A stretch of 64,000 nt of DNA. It comes from Planotetraspora sp. A-T 1434. Lineage in GTDB: Bacteria; Actinomycetota; Actinomycetes; Streptosporangiales; Streptosporangiaceae. The position numbers and the translations under genes are program-made. Every line of letters begins with the position of its first letter. Positions within the stretch are counted from its first letter, which is position 1. Under the pieces are notes generated by a model. That model was given only the letters and a program-made list of their open reading frames with translations. It was not told where the DNA came from and did no database searches. The stretch covers positions 1 through 64,000 of the forward strand of contig NZ_JAOEGB010000033.1 in NCBI RefSeq assembly GCF_025420585.1. Reading direction: 5' to 3'. Below are positions 48,081 through 56,309 of the stretch, in pieces.

Positions 48081-48401
48081 GTGACCCGGACGAGACGCCC
48101 CTCCCCGCAGACGGTGAAAGTCCTGGCCGCCCTGGCGGCCGACCCCTCCACCTGGCGTTACGGCTACGAGCTCGGCCAGCAGGTCGGGATCAAGGCCGGC
48201 TCGCTGTATCCGATCCTGATGCGGCTGACCGACCGGGGCCTGCTTGAGGCCTCGTGGGAGTCCGATCCTCCCGTGGGCCGGCCTCCCCGGCATCTGTACC
48301 GGCTCACCGGGAGTGGCCTCGCGCTGGCCGCACAGGTCGCGGCCGACGCCGTCGAGCGGGACAGGCCCGGCGTCCGGGGCGAGTTGCGGAGCGCCTGGTG
48401 A
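48081..48401 (+). CDS. PadR-family transcriptional regulator
   Basis: 106-residue winged-helix repressor (TVKVLAALAADPSTWRYGYE, IKAGSLYPILMRLTDRGLLEA, wing PPRHLYRLTGSG). GSLYPILxRLxxxG is the PadR recognition-helix signature. It has the short C-terminus of subfamily 2 members. The stop overlaps the membrane-protein start (GTGA). Such pairs, PadR plus an integral membrane protein, are common in actinobacteria. The ligand is unknown. Confidence 0.92.
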   Translation: MTRTRRPSPQTVKVLAALAADPSTWRYGYELGQQVGIKAGSLYPILMRLTDRGLLEASWESDPPVGRPPRHLYRLTGSGLALAAQVAADAVERDRPGVRGELRSAW

Positions 48402-49567
48402 GCCGGCCGCCACGCGACGTGGCGGGCGCGCTGGTCGCCCTGGCCGTCCGGCTCCTTCCCGCCGCCAGACGGGGCTGGGGCCAGGCCATGCGGGCCGAGC
48501 TCCTCCAGGTCGAGGGAGGACGGGCCCGTCTGGGCTTCGCCCTCGGCTGCGTGCGGGTGGCGCTGGCGCAGCCGGCGGCGCTGCGTGCCCTGGGCCACCT
48601 CGCGGCGACGGCCGCCGCGGTGACGCTGGTGCTGGCCGGCGGCGTCACCTATCCCGGGGCCCGATTCGAGATCATCGCCCTGGTGGCGGTCCTCGCGGCG
48701 CTCGCCTGGCGGGGCGGCAGGCCGGGCCTGCTCGGCCCGGTGGGACGGTCCCGGACATCCCGTGCGGTGCGAGCTGCCGGGTACGCCCTGGCATGCGGCT
48801 ACCTGGTGGTTTCCGTCATGGACCACCGGGGACCGCAGCTCCTGGGACCGCAAGACGGCCTCCTGCCCGGCATGATCACGCTGGTGCTCTACACCGTCGT
48901 GACACTGGCCATCACGGCCCGCGGCTCGACGGCCGGCCCCGCCTGCCTGCTGTCCGGCATCGGCGCGGGTCTGGTCGCAGGCCTGGCGTGCTTCCTGGTC
49001 CTGCCCTTCGAGCGCGTCCTGCCGCCGCTCGCGGACGGCCTGCCGGGGCACGGCCTCTGGCTGCTCCTGGTCGTGGCCGGCGCGCCGGGGGCGGCGATGG
49101 TCGTCGTCGCCTGGCGGACGCGCAGCGCCAGGCAGGCCCTCATGACAGTGCTGTGCGCCGGCGCCGTCTGCGCGGCGGTGGTCGCCCTGCTGGGCTACGG
49201 GGCGTTCCTGCTCTTCCCCGACCAGATGCCCGGCATCGTCCCGCGGGGCGCCGGGCCGCCCGCCGTACGGCACGCGCTGTCCCGGCTGGAGGCCGGGGAC
49301 GAGTACATAGCGGGCCTGATCTGGGGCTGTCTGCTCGTCGCCGTGCTCGGCGCGATGATGCGCCCCGCGACCCGCCGGTTCACGCGCGGCCTCCAGGCGC
49401 TGACCGTCGCGGGCGCGGTTCTCGCCCTCATCGGCGCGGCCGCCGGGGAGGAAGGCGCGGCCGTCCTCGTGGTCGTCGCCACGCTGGTGGCCGGGATGCT
49501 CGCCCTGTTCGCCGGCCCGCGAGGAGAACGGATCCCCTCGGGGGCGGGCGGTCAGGTCGGCTCGTGA
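48398..49567 (+). CDS. Polytopic membrane protein partner of PadR
   Basis: 389-residue membrane protein whose function is not recognised. The N-terminus reads LVALAVRLLPAARRGWGQAMRAELLQVEG, an amphipathic block typical of PadR-linked proteins. About nine to ten hydrophobic segments follow (TAAAVTLVLAGGVTYPGA, PLADGLPGHGLWLLLVVAGA, ALMTVLCAGAVCAAVVALLG, AVLALIGAAAGEEGAAVLVV). The GTG start sits in the padR stop, so the pair is cotranslated. Transport or sensing is possible. Confidence 0.8.
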   Translation: MSRPPRDVAGALVALAVRLLPAARRGWGQAMRAELLQVEGGRARLGFALGCVRVALAQPAALRALGHLAATAAAVTLVLAGGVTYPGARFEIIALVAVLAALAWRGGRPGLLGPVGRSRTSRAVRAAGYALACGYLVVSVMDHRGPQLLGPQDGLLPGMITLVLYTVVTLAITARGSTAGPACLLSGIGAGLVAGLACFLVLPFERVLPPLADGLPGHGLWLLLVVAGAPGAAMVVVAWRTRSARQALMTVLCAGAVCAAVVALLGYGAFLLFPDQMPGIVPRGAGPPAVRHALSRLEAGDEYIAGLIWGCLLVAVLGAMMRPATRRFTRGLQALTVAGAVLALIGAAAGEEGAAVLVVVATLVAGMLALFAGPRGERIPSGAGGQVGS

Positions 49568-49609
49568 ATCCGGCGGCCGGCAAGGCACGCTCCGCCGGAG
49601 CGGCATGTC

Positions 49610-50773
49610 TCAGTCGCGCCGTTCGAGAACGTTCACCGCGAGCTCGCGGACGACGGACTCGTCCACCTCGACGCCGAGACCGGGGGCGGTGGGGACCTGG
49701 GCGACGCCGGCCGCGAGCTTGACGGTCGTCCCCGAGGCGTACGGCGAGGCGATGAACTGCCTCCCGTTGAGGTCCACCGGGCCGGTGATCCCGTGGGCCG
49801 CGAACAGGTGCAGCGACGCGGCCAGGCCGAGGTCTGAGTCGGTCAGCCCGGAGCCCATGAGCCGGACCCCCGAGTCCTCGGCGAGCTGGCACAGCCGCCG
49901 CGAGAGGGTGAGCCCGCCGCTGCGCTGGACCTTGGCGATGGCCACGTCGATCGCCCCGAGCTTGACGAAGGTGGCCAGGTCGGTGGGGTGGCGCAGGCTC
50001 TCGTCGAGCGCCACGGGCAGGGGCGAGGAGTCACGGAGCCTGCGCAGCCCGGCAACGTCGTTCGCGGGCAGTGGCTGTTCGAACGCGGTCACCCCCAGGT
50101 CGAGCAGCCGTCCGGCCAGCCGTAGCGCGGCGTCGCAGGTGTAGCCCTGGTTGGCGTCCACCCACAGCGGCGCCTCGGGGGCGCTGTCGCGGACGGCGGC
50201 CACCACCGACAGGTCGGTCTCCTCGTCGTGCAGTCCGATCTTGACCTTGAACGCGCGGTAGCCCGCCTCCTTTCCCTCCGCCACGGCCTCGGCGACCTCG
50301 GCGGGGGTCTGGCCGGACACGATCCAGGCGAGCTGGATCTCCTCGGCCCGCCGCTGCCCCCAGAGCACCCCGACCGGCACGCCCGCCGCCCGGCCCAGCA
50401 GGTCGTGCAGCGCGACGTCGACCGCGCACTTGGCCAGCGGCGCGCCGATGGAGAACCCCCGGTTGATGGCCCGGTCGAACAGCCTGGTGACGCCGTCCAG
50501 ATCCCAGGCGGGGCGGCTGAGGATCGCCGGCGCGAGATAGCGGTCGATGGTCGTGACGATCGACTCGGCCGTCTCGTACGTCCAGGCGGGGATCGGAGTC
50601 GCCTCGCCCCAGCCGTGGACGCCGTCGGCGCTCACCTTGACCAGGACGCGGATGCTCGGGCGCCCGGCGACGGCGACCGAGCCGCCGGAGACGCCGAAGG
50701 AGCGCAGAGTGGGCAGGGCGACCGCGTAGGTTTCCACACGGTCCACAGTCAGGTCGTTCAGGTTCACGGACAT
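49610..50773 (-). CDS. Enolase-superfamily (MR/MLE) enzyme, muconate-cycloisomerase-like
   Basis: 387-residue enzyme. An N-terminal capping domain precedes a barrel carrying K-x-K (AFKVKIG, about 172-174), metal ligands Asp in WVDANQGY (about 206), Glu in FEQPL (about 231) and Asp in LDES (about 256), and the second catalytic Lys in AIAKVQRSGG (about 280). These fit the muconate lactonizing/dipeptide epimerase subgroup. A cycloisomerase, racemase or dipeptide epimerase role is possible. The start at 50773 is used; GTG 50767 has better ribosome-site spacing (GAAAGG, six bases). Confidence 0.87.
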   Translation of the reverse strand: MSVNLNDLTVDRVETYAVALPTLRSFGVSGGSVAVAGRPSIRVLVKVSADGVHGWGEATPIPAWTYETAESIVTTIDRYLAPAILSRPAWDLDGVTRLFDRAINRGFSIGAPLAKCAVDVALHDLLGRAAGVPVGVLWGQRRAEEIQLAWIVSGQTPAEVAEAVAEGKEAGYRAFKVKIGLHDEETDLSVVAAVRDSAPEAPLWVDANQGYTCDAALRLAGRLLDLGVTAFEQPLPANDVAGLRRLRDSSPLPVALDESLRHPTDLATFVKLGAIDVAIAKVQRSGGLTLSRRLCQLAEDSGVRLMGSGLTDSDLGLAASLHLFAAHGITGPVDLNGRQFIASPYASGTTVKLAAGVAQVPTAPGLGVEVDESVVRELAVNVLERRD

Positions 50774-50871
50774 CCTTTCACCGGAGGAGGTGCGCTGCTC
50801 GCGCGCAGGACGACCTCGCCCTGGACGCGTTCGACACGGCTGCGGAGGGTGCTGCCGGGGCGCATGGTCAT
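50764..50871 (-). pseudogene. Possible C-terminal remnant of a LacI-like regulator
   Basis: A 35-codon frame between uppP and the enolase-superfamily gene reads STLRSRVERVQGEVVLRASS and then APPP. The ending GEVVLRASSAPPP resembles LacI-family C-termini. It starts three bases after the uppP stop and overlaps the next gene. It may be a decayed regulator tail or a chance frame. Confidence 0.3.
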
Positions 50872-50874
50872 CGT

Positions 50875-51711
50875 TCAGGCGGTGAGGACTCCGGTGCCCA
50901 GCAGCGCGAAGAGCAGCGTTCCGATGATGATCCGGTATATGACGAAGGCATTGAAGGAGTGCCGGGCGACGAACTTCAGCAGCCACGCGATGGAGGCGTA
51001 GGCGACCACGAAGGAGACGGCCGTGCCCACGATGAGCGGCGCGGCGCCGACCCCGGCGCCGGCGGCGTCTTTGAGTTCGTACAGCCCCGCACCGGTCAGC
51101 GCGGGAATGCCGAGGAAGAACGAGAGCCTCGTTGCCGCTACCCGGTCCAGGTCCAAGATCAGGGCGGTGGACATCGTCGCGCCCGAGCGGGAGAAGCCGG
51201 GAAAGAGCAGGGCGAGGATCTGCGAGCAGCCCACGAGCATCGCGTCCTTGAGGGAGGTGTCCTCCTCGCCGCGCTTGTGGCGGCCCATCCGATCGGCCGC
51301 CCACATCACGCCGCTACCGGCGATCAGCGAGCCGGCTACCACCCACAGCGAGGCCAGCGGCCCCTCGATCAACGGCTTGGCGGCAAGACCCACGGCCACG
51401 ATCGGGATGGTCGAGTAGATGACCCACCTGGCGAACTTGTAGTCATGGTTGTCGCGCTCCCGCCGGTTCGCCAGGCCGCGGCCCCAAGCGGAGACGATCC
51501 GCACGATGTCCTTGAAGAAGTAGACCAGCACCGCGGCGATCGCGCCGACCTGGATCACGGCGGTGAACCCCACCACGGACGTGTCGTCGACCGGGATGCC
51601 CATCAGTCCTTCCGTGATCTTCAGATGGCCGGTGGAGGAAACCGGGAGGAACTCCGTCACCCCCTCCACGACTCCCAGCACGACGGCCTGGCTGACACTG
51701 ATAGCACTCAT
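50875..51711 (-). CDS. uppP: Undecaprenyl-diphosphatase UppP (BacA)
   Basis: Membrane phosphatase that recycles undecaprenyl pyrophosphate for cell-wall synthesis; overexpression gives bacitracin resistance. The 278 residues carry both family motifs: EGVTEFLPVSSTGH (about 16-29) and FPGFSRSGATMSTAL, plus about eight helices. The ATG at 51711 overlaps the glycosyltransferase stop (ATGA) and is preferred over the ATG at 51720. It is translationally coupled to the glycosyltransferase gene. Confidence 0.95.
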   Translation of the reverse strand: MSAISVSQAVVLGVVEGVTEFLPVSSTGHLKITEGLMGIPVDDTSVVGFTAVIQVGAIAAVLVYFFKDIVRIVSAWGRGLANRRERDNHDYKFARWVIYSTIPIVAVGLAAKPLIEGPLASLWVVAGSLIAGSGVMWAADRMGRHKRGEEDTSLKDAMLVGCSQILALLFPGFSRSGATMSTALILDLDRVAATRLSFFLGIPALTGAGLYELKDAAGAGVGAAPLIVGTAVSFVVAYASIAWLLKFVARHSFNAFVIYRIIIGTLLFALLGTGVLTA

Positions 51712-53009
51712 GGGATCCATCTCTGAGGTGGGTGGTCCGGCGGGCGAACGGCATGCGCCGTGCCGGGATGGCGCACAAGGGGGGCGCTCAGATTACGCCG
51801 CAGGCTGCCCAGAGCCCGGCGCACTCGGCTGTGCCACCGGGGTTGGTGGCGCAGCCGGTCGCGGGAGCGGCGCGTGGCGGCCAGTTCGGTGAACAGGTCC
51901 TCGTAGGCGCGGGCGATGGGGGCGGGATCGAAGCGCCGAGCGGCGATGCGGGCGGCCTCCCCCATCCGGCGACGGGCGGGCTCGTCGGCGATCAGGTCGA
52001 GAAGCGCGCCGGCCAGCGCCTGACGGTCGCCGACGGGGACCAGGCGGCCGTCGGCGCCATCGTCGATGATCTCCGCGGGGCCGAGCGGGCAGTCCGTGCT
52101 TACTACAGGGACGCCACAGCGCATCGCCTCGACCAGGGTCATGCCGAAGGATTCGGCGTCGGAGGCGCTCACGACGATCGACGCCTGGGCGAACGCGGCC
52201 TCGATGGGCGAGACCGCGCCCATCAGGCTCGCGTGCCCGCGCAGGCCATGGCTGTCGATCAACTGCTGAAGGCGCTGCTTGTCGGTCCCCACGCCGTAGA
52301 TGCGCAGCGACCAGTCGGGGTGCGCGCCGGCGACCTCGGCGAACGCCTCGATGAGCAGGTCGAACCGCTTGGCGCGGACCAGGCGGCCGGCGGCGGCGAC
52401 GACCTTGGCAGTGCCGTCGGCGGACGGCAGGCCGGGGTCGGGCACGCTGTTGGGCATGGCGAGGATCCGCACGCCCGGCAGCCGCATCCTGGCCCGATAG
52501 ACGCCGGCGTCCGCCTCCGTGGTGGTGACCACCGCGTCCAGGATGCGGTAGGCGCGTGCGAGTCCGGCGCGCAGCCCCTTGCTGTGGGAGTCGTGGGTGA
52601 GATGCTCCTGGGCGATGCGCAGCGCATGTGGCGGGGCGAAGCGGGCCAGGTAGACGTTGATGCCCGGCCGGGTGCCGATGATCACGTCCGCGTCGCACGC
52701 GCGCAGATACTCCTCGGCCCGCTGGTCGGTGAGCCTGCTGTACTGCCCGTAGCGCTTCTCGGCGGCGGGGAAGACCTCGGCGGGCCGGCGCAGCAGCGGA
52801 TTCGCCGCGTCGGGCGCGTCCTCACGCAGGTCGACCAGTGGTGTCACCGTCACCCGCGGGTCGATCGCGAACCGGGGGCGGTCGCGATCGCGCAACAGGG
52901 AGACGATCGTCACCTCGTGACGCCCCGCGAGCGCGCCTGCGAGATTGAGCGTGGTGCGGATGGTGCCGCCGATCCCGTAGACGTTGTGGATCAGAAAAGT
53001 GATCTTCAT
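51708..53009 (-). CDS. GT4-family glycosyltransferase
   Basis: 433-residue retaining glycosyltransferase of the GT-B fold. The N-terminal half has FLIHNVYGIGGTIRTTLNLA. The C-terminal half has AAGRLVRAKRFDLLIEAFAE and SASDAESFGMTLVEAMRCGVPVVS with the E-x7-E motif. Homologues add sugars to wall or capsule polymers, often with poly-glycosyl-glycerol-phosphate acceptors. GAGGGA is six bases before the ATG at 53009. It is in operon with uppP, pointing to envelope polymer assembly. A basic tail follows the catalytic domain. Confidence 0.9.
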   Translation of the reverse strand: MKITFLIHNVYGIGGTIRTTLNLAGALAGRHEVTIVSLLRDRDRPRFAIDPRVTVTPLVDLREDAPDAANPLLRRPAEVFPAAEKRYGQYSRLTDQRAEEYLRACDADVIIGTRPGINVYLARFAPPHALRIAQEHLTHDSHSKGLRAGLARAYRILDAVVTTTEADAGVYRARMRLPGVRILAMPNSVPDPGLPSADGTAKVVAAAGRLVRAKRFDLLIEAFAEVAGAHPDWSLRIYGVGTDKQRLQQLIDSHGLRGHASLMGAVSPIEAAFAQASIVVSASDAESFGMTLVEAMRCGVPVVSTDCPLGPAEIIDDGADGRLVPVGDRQALAGALLDLIADEPARRRMGEAARIAARRFDPAPIARAYEDLFTELAATRRSRDRLRHQPRWHSRVRRALGSLRRNLSAPLVRHPGTAHAVRPPDHPPQRWIP

Positions 53010-53240
53010 GACGCGTCCCTCATCGGGTCTCTTCAGAGAGACGGTGACAACCACGCCGCCCGGGGGCGGCAGATACGGCGGCGGCTGGCACCCGGGGCAG
53101 CGAAAGGCGCGCACCACTGGTACGGGTGGTCAGCAGCGAGGTGGCGTCCAGCGGATTGAGCGCCTGTGACACCCCAGGGTCCTTTCCTGCCGTGCGCTGT
53201 CTGGGGGCATGGGCGCATGGCACACTTGGAACGCGGCAGC

Positions 53241-53278
53241 TTTTACACCGCCGTAGAAGTTTTACACGACTGTAGAAG
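53241..53278 (+). promoter_or_regulatory. Duplicated BlaI-type operator
   Basis: Two adjacent 19-base copies, TTTTACACCGCCGTAGAAG (53241-53259) and TTTTACACGACTGTAGAAG (53260-53278), each with a TACA/TGTA dyad as in BlaI/MecI sites. They lie 23 bases before blaI and 231 bases before the divergent glycosyltransferase, so both could be controlled. Confidence 0.75.
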
Positions 53279-53301
53279 ATAGCCGAGGGAACGACAAACT
53301 C

Positions 53302-53691
53302 ATGGGTGCCAACGCGCAGGAGCGGGGCCCGAAACGGGCCAACGGCGAGCGGGAGGCCGAGATCCTCGACCTGCTGTTACAGGCTGACAGTGCGCTGACC
53401 CCCGGCGAGGTCACCGAACGCCTCGGCGGCGAGCTGACCTACAGCACGGTGGTGACGATCCTCACCCGCCTGCACGCCAAGGAGTTGCTCACCCGCAGCC
53501 CCCGTGGCCGTGCCTACGCCTACACACCCGTCACCGACGACCCCGGCTTCGCCGCCCGCCGCATGCGGACCGTCCTGGAGGAGCGGCCCGACCGCGAGGC
53601 AGTCCTGGCGCGCTTCGCTGACAGCCTGTCCAGTGCGGACGCCGAGCTGCTGCGCCAGTTGCTCGGGTCCGATCCACAGTCCGACCGGTAG
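53302..53691 (+). CDS. BlaI/MecI-family repressor
   Basis: 129-residue winged-helix repressor of the Penicillinase_R family. It has GEREAEILDLLLQADSALTPGEVTERL, the recognition segment YSTVVTILTRLHAKELLTRS and wing RGRAYAYTPV, and ends with a C-terminal dimerisation helix (AELLRQLL). Family members are cleaved by BlaR1-type proteases. The M56 protease gene starts 10 bases downstream. No beta-lactamase gene is adjacent. Confidence 0.93.
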   Translation: MGANAQERGPKRANGEREAEILDLLLQADSALTPGEVTERLGGELTYSTVVTILTRLHAKELLTRSPRGRAYAYTPVTDDPGFAARRMRTVLEERPDREAVLARFADSLSSADAELLRQLLGSDPQSDR

Positions 53692-53701
53692 GGCCGACTG
53701 G

Positions 53702-54643
53702 ATGCGCATCGCCGTCTATCTCCCGCTGCTGCTGTCCCTGCTCGCCCCTTTCGGCGCACGGCTACTGGCCGAACGCTGCGAGCCCCGCCTCGCCACCTGG
53801 CTGCTCACCACCTCCGCGGTGGTGCTGGCGGCGGCGAGCACCATCTCCCTGGGCCTCCTGGCCGTCACCGGGGTGATCCGCTTCCCGCTGCTGGCACACC
53901 TCGGCCACTGGTCGGCCCGTGCCGCTCAGCGCGACGACCCCGCCGAGCTCTCCGTCGCCCTGCTCGCCGGCGTACTGCTCGGCGGCGCCGTGCTCGCCGC
54001 AGCGCGCGTGCTGTGGCGCCGGGCCCGCTCACTCGCCGCGGCGGCCCAGGAAGCCGCGTGCATGCCCGCACCCGACGGTCTCGTCGTCGTCGAGGACGAG
54101 ACTCCGGACGCCTTCGCCCTGCCCGGACTGCCGGGGCGCGTCATCGTCTCCACCGGCATGCTTCAAGCGCTGGAAGAGAGCGAGCATGACATCCTGCTCG
54201 CCCACGAGCGGGCCCATCTGGCGGCGCACCACTACCTCTTCGTCGCCTTCGCGGGGCTGGGCGCCGCCGCCAACCCCCTGCTGCGCCCGCTCGCCACCGC
54301 CGTCACCTACACCGTCGAACGCTGGGCCGACGAAAGCGCAGCCATCACCGCCGGTGACCGGGCCCGGGTCGCCCGCACCGTCGGCAAGGCGGCCCTGGCC
54401 GGCCACCACGCCCCCGCCCGCACCCGCGTCTCGGGCGCCGCCCTCGGCATCCTCGGCCGCCGCAGCGGACTCAGCGCCGCCGGCCCGGTTCCCCGCCGGG
54501 TCGCCGCCCTCCTCGCCCCACCGCTTCGCCGCCACCCCGGACTCGTGTTCGCCACCGCGGCGCTCCTCGCCGCAGTGGCCTGGTCCACCGCCGATGCCGC
54601 CGACGACCTCCACCGCCTGCTGGAGGTCGTCGGCGCCTGGTAG
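53702..54643 (+). CDS. M56-family membrane metalloprotease (BlaR1-type)
   Basis: 313-residue membrane protease. Three N-terminal helices (YLPLLLSLLAPFGARLL, TWLLTTSAVVLAAASTISLG, LLAGVLLGGAVLAAARVLW) precede the zinc site HERAH at His168 (LLAHERAHLAAHHY), with ERWADESA supplying the third ligand region. A late helix (LVFATAALLAAVAWSTADAA) closes it. There is no penicillin-binding sensor domain, unlike BlaR1. It is likely to cleave the co-encoded BlaI in response to an unknown signal. Confidence 0.9.
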   Translation: MRIAVYLPLLLSLLAPFGARLLAERCEPRLATWLLTTSAVVLAAASTISLGLLAVTGVIRFPLLAHLGHWSARAAQRDDPAELSVALLAGVLLGGAVLAAARVLWRRARSLAAAAQEAACMPAPDGLVVVEDETPDAFALPGLPGRVIVSTGMLQALEESEHDILLAHERAHLAAHHYLFVAFAGLGAAANPLLRPLATAVTYTVERWADESAAITAGDRARVARTVGKAALAGHHAPARTRVSGAALGILGRRSGLSAAGPVPRRVAALLAPPLRRHPGLVFATAALLAAVAWSTADAADDLHRLLEVVGAW

Positions 54644-54808
54644 CCACCCCGCGCCATGTGGTGTAGACGGGCGCACCCCGACGTGATCGGCTCTGTGCTG
54701 TCGGCCACTGCCGGGACCTCGGCCGCCATCCATACGAGGCAGCATCGACCGCTCGTTGACCCGAACCTTGATCAGCGGACGGGAGTCGCGGAAGGCGGAC
54801 GAAGATGT

Positions 54809-55000
54809 CTAAGAGCTTTGCGAAGAACAAGCCGGCCTCCGCGGCTGAGCCGTACAGGAGCGGAGGTTCGGAGGAGCCGTCTCCCCGACGGTGGTGCAGA
54901 GGATCTTGATGATCCAGAAGTAGATTGTTACCTCTGGAACCTTGTTGAGCATCCGGCGGCCCACGGCATGGTGTCCAGGCCTTTCGTATGAGGTGGTCAT
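54809..55000 (-). pseudogene. Truncated COG4705-type membrane protein
   Basis: From ATG 55000 the protein opens with MLNKVPEVTIYFWIIKILCT and then TVGETA, the usual N-terminus of COG4705 membrane-anchored proteins. After that the frame turns into a non-homologous P/S/Q tail that stops at 54809. The rest of the four-helix protein is gone. No intact copy follows. The remainder of 54644-55129 shows no gene. Confidence 0.7.
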
Positions 55001-55129
55001 ACCGCGTAGCGTCGCACCGGCCACCTGAACACGACCTGATCGCGTGCCCACCGGACAAGCTGCGCACTAGCCGGCGGGGAAACCGTTGTCTCGGGCCGCG
55101 GCGTGCAGGCCCGTGCGCACCGCCTACAT

Positions 55130-55624
55130 TCACGCCATGACCTTGCTTAGAAAGGCGGACAATCTGGCCCTGGTGCGATCGATCTGTTCCTCCAGCGTCA
55201 GGGACGCTTCGAGACGCCATCCCAGATCCGGGATCTTCACGCCGCGCACGTACAGGGAGCAGGCCAGGTCGCTGCACACGTACACGCCGACCGAGTTGCT
55301 GTCCCGGCCGGCCTGACCCGCTCGCCGGGCGGTCATGAGGGAGACGCCGCTGCCGGGGTGCGTGGTCAGGCACACGGAGCACATGCCGCTGTGGAGATAT
55401 CCGCGCTGCCGGGCGGCCACGCGGAGCGCCAGGCCGACGACCTGGCCGCCGAAATCTGTGACAAGGTAGCCGCGATCCGGCGCGCCGGGGTCGCGCCATC
55501 CCAGGAAGTCGAGGTCGTCCCAGGGCTGCTCGGCCAGGCCCCGCGGGAGCGCCAGCCGCTTGGCCTCCCCCTTTGAGCAGTTGACGAACGACGCGCGAAT
55601 CTCCTGTTCACTCAGTGCTTTCAT
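55130..55624 (-). CDS. FBP-domain zinc-finger protein (EF-G-binding, FusB-like family)
   Basis: 164-residue protein. N-terminal helices (SEQEIRASFVNCSKGEAKRL) precede a treble-clef domain with CSVC (near 85) and C-x4-C in VYVCSDLAC. This is the FBP C-terminal finger of EF-G-binding proteins such as FusB, which rescue ribosomes and can give fusidic acid resistance. The N-terminal part of classic FusB is not evident, so the function is inferred only. TAGCGT lies seven bases before the ATG. Confidence 0.78.
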   Translation of the reverse strand: MKALSEQEIRASFVNCSKGEAKRLALPRGLAEQPWDDLDFLGWRDPGAPDRGYLVTDFGGQVVGLALRVAARQRGYLHSGMCSVCLTTHPGSGVSLMTARRAGQAGRDSNSVGVYVCSDLACSLYVRGVKIPDLGWRLEASLTLEEQIDRTRARLSAFLSKVMA

Positions 55625-55631
55625 GGCGCGG

Positions 55632-55668
55632 ACGCTACAACTGCCTAGATATAGTAAGCAACTACTTA
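55632..55668 (-). promoter_or_regulatory. FBP-gene promoter with TetR-type dyad
   Basis: On the minus strand TTGCTT (55656-55661), 18-base spacer, TAGCGT (55632-55637) reads toward the FBP gene; the ATG follows seven bases later, so the mRNA is probably leaderless. The imperfect dyad TAAG-N6-CTTA (55655-55668) overlaps the -35 and is a candidate TetR operator for both genes. Confidence 0.5.
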
Positions 55669-55697
55669 ATGACTCTAGGAAGCATGGGGGGTGGCGG

Positions 55698-56294
55698 ATG
55701 GCTCGTGCGGGTCTGACGGCCGAGCGCGTGACGGAGGCGGCCGCGGACCTCGCGGACGCCGTCGGGTTCGAGAACATGACCGTGTCCGCGCTGGCACGGA
55801 GCTTCGGGGTCAAGGACGCGAGCCTGTACTCGCACGTCAGGAATCTTCAGGACCTGCGGGAACGGGTCGCGCTGCTGGCTGCGGGCGAGCTCGCCGACCA
55901 CATCGGCGCGGCGGTCGCGGGCCGGGCGGGCAAGGACGCCATGACCGCGTTCGCCAATGCCTACCGTGACTACGCGCTGGCCCACCCCGGCCGCTACGCG
56001 GCGACCCAGGCGGTCCAACCGGACCCCGCCGTCCTCGCCGGGTCCACCGCCTACATCCGCACCATCGAACTCACCCACGCGATGCTGCGCGCATACAGGC
56101 TGGTCGAGCCGGACCTGACCGACGCGGGGCGCCTGCTGCGCAGCGCTTTCCACGGCTACATCACCCTGGAGGTCAACGGTGGGTTCAGGCATTCCCGCGA
56201 CGTGCAGAGGTCCTGGGAGCGGGGCCTTGACGGCCTCCACATCCTGCTGGAGAACTGGCCCGCGGATCCGTCACGTCACGCGGCGGAGCAATGA
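55698..56294 (+). CDS. TetR-family regulator with WHG-like C-domain
   Basis: 198-residue repressor. The N-terminal HTH (LTAERVTEAAADLADAVGFENMTVSALARSF; recognition GVKDASLYSHVRNLQDL) is standard. The C-terminus (LLRSAFHGYITLEVNGGF) is of the WHG type. It is divergent from the FBP gene across 73 bases and is the obvious regulator of it. The ligand is unknown. Confidence 0.93.
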   Translation: MARAGLTAERVTEAAADLADAVGFENMTVSALARSFGVKDASLYSHVRNLQDLRERVALLAAGELADHIGAAVAGRAGKDAMTAFANAYRDYALAHPGRYAATQAVQPDPAVLAGSTAYIRTIELTHAMLRAYRLVEPDLTDAGRLLRSAFHGYITLEVNGGFRHSRDVQRSWERGLDGLHILLENWPADPSRHAAEQ

Positions 56295-56309
56295 CCTTTT
56301 GACGGTGCC

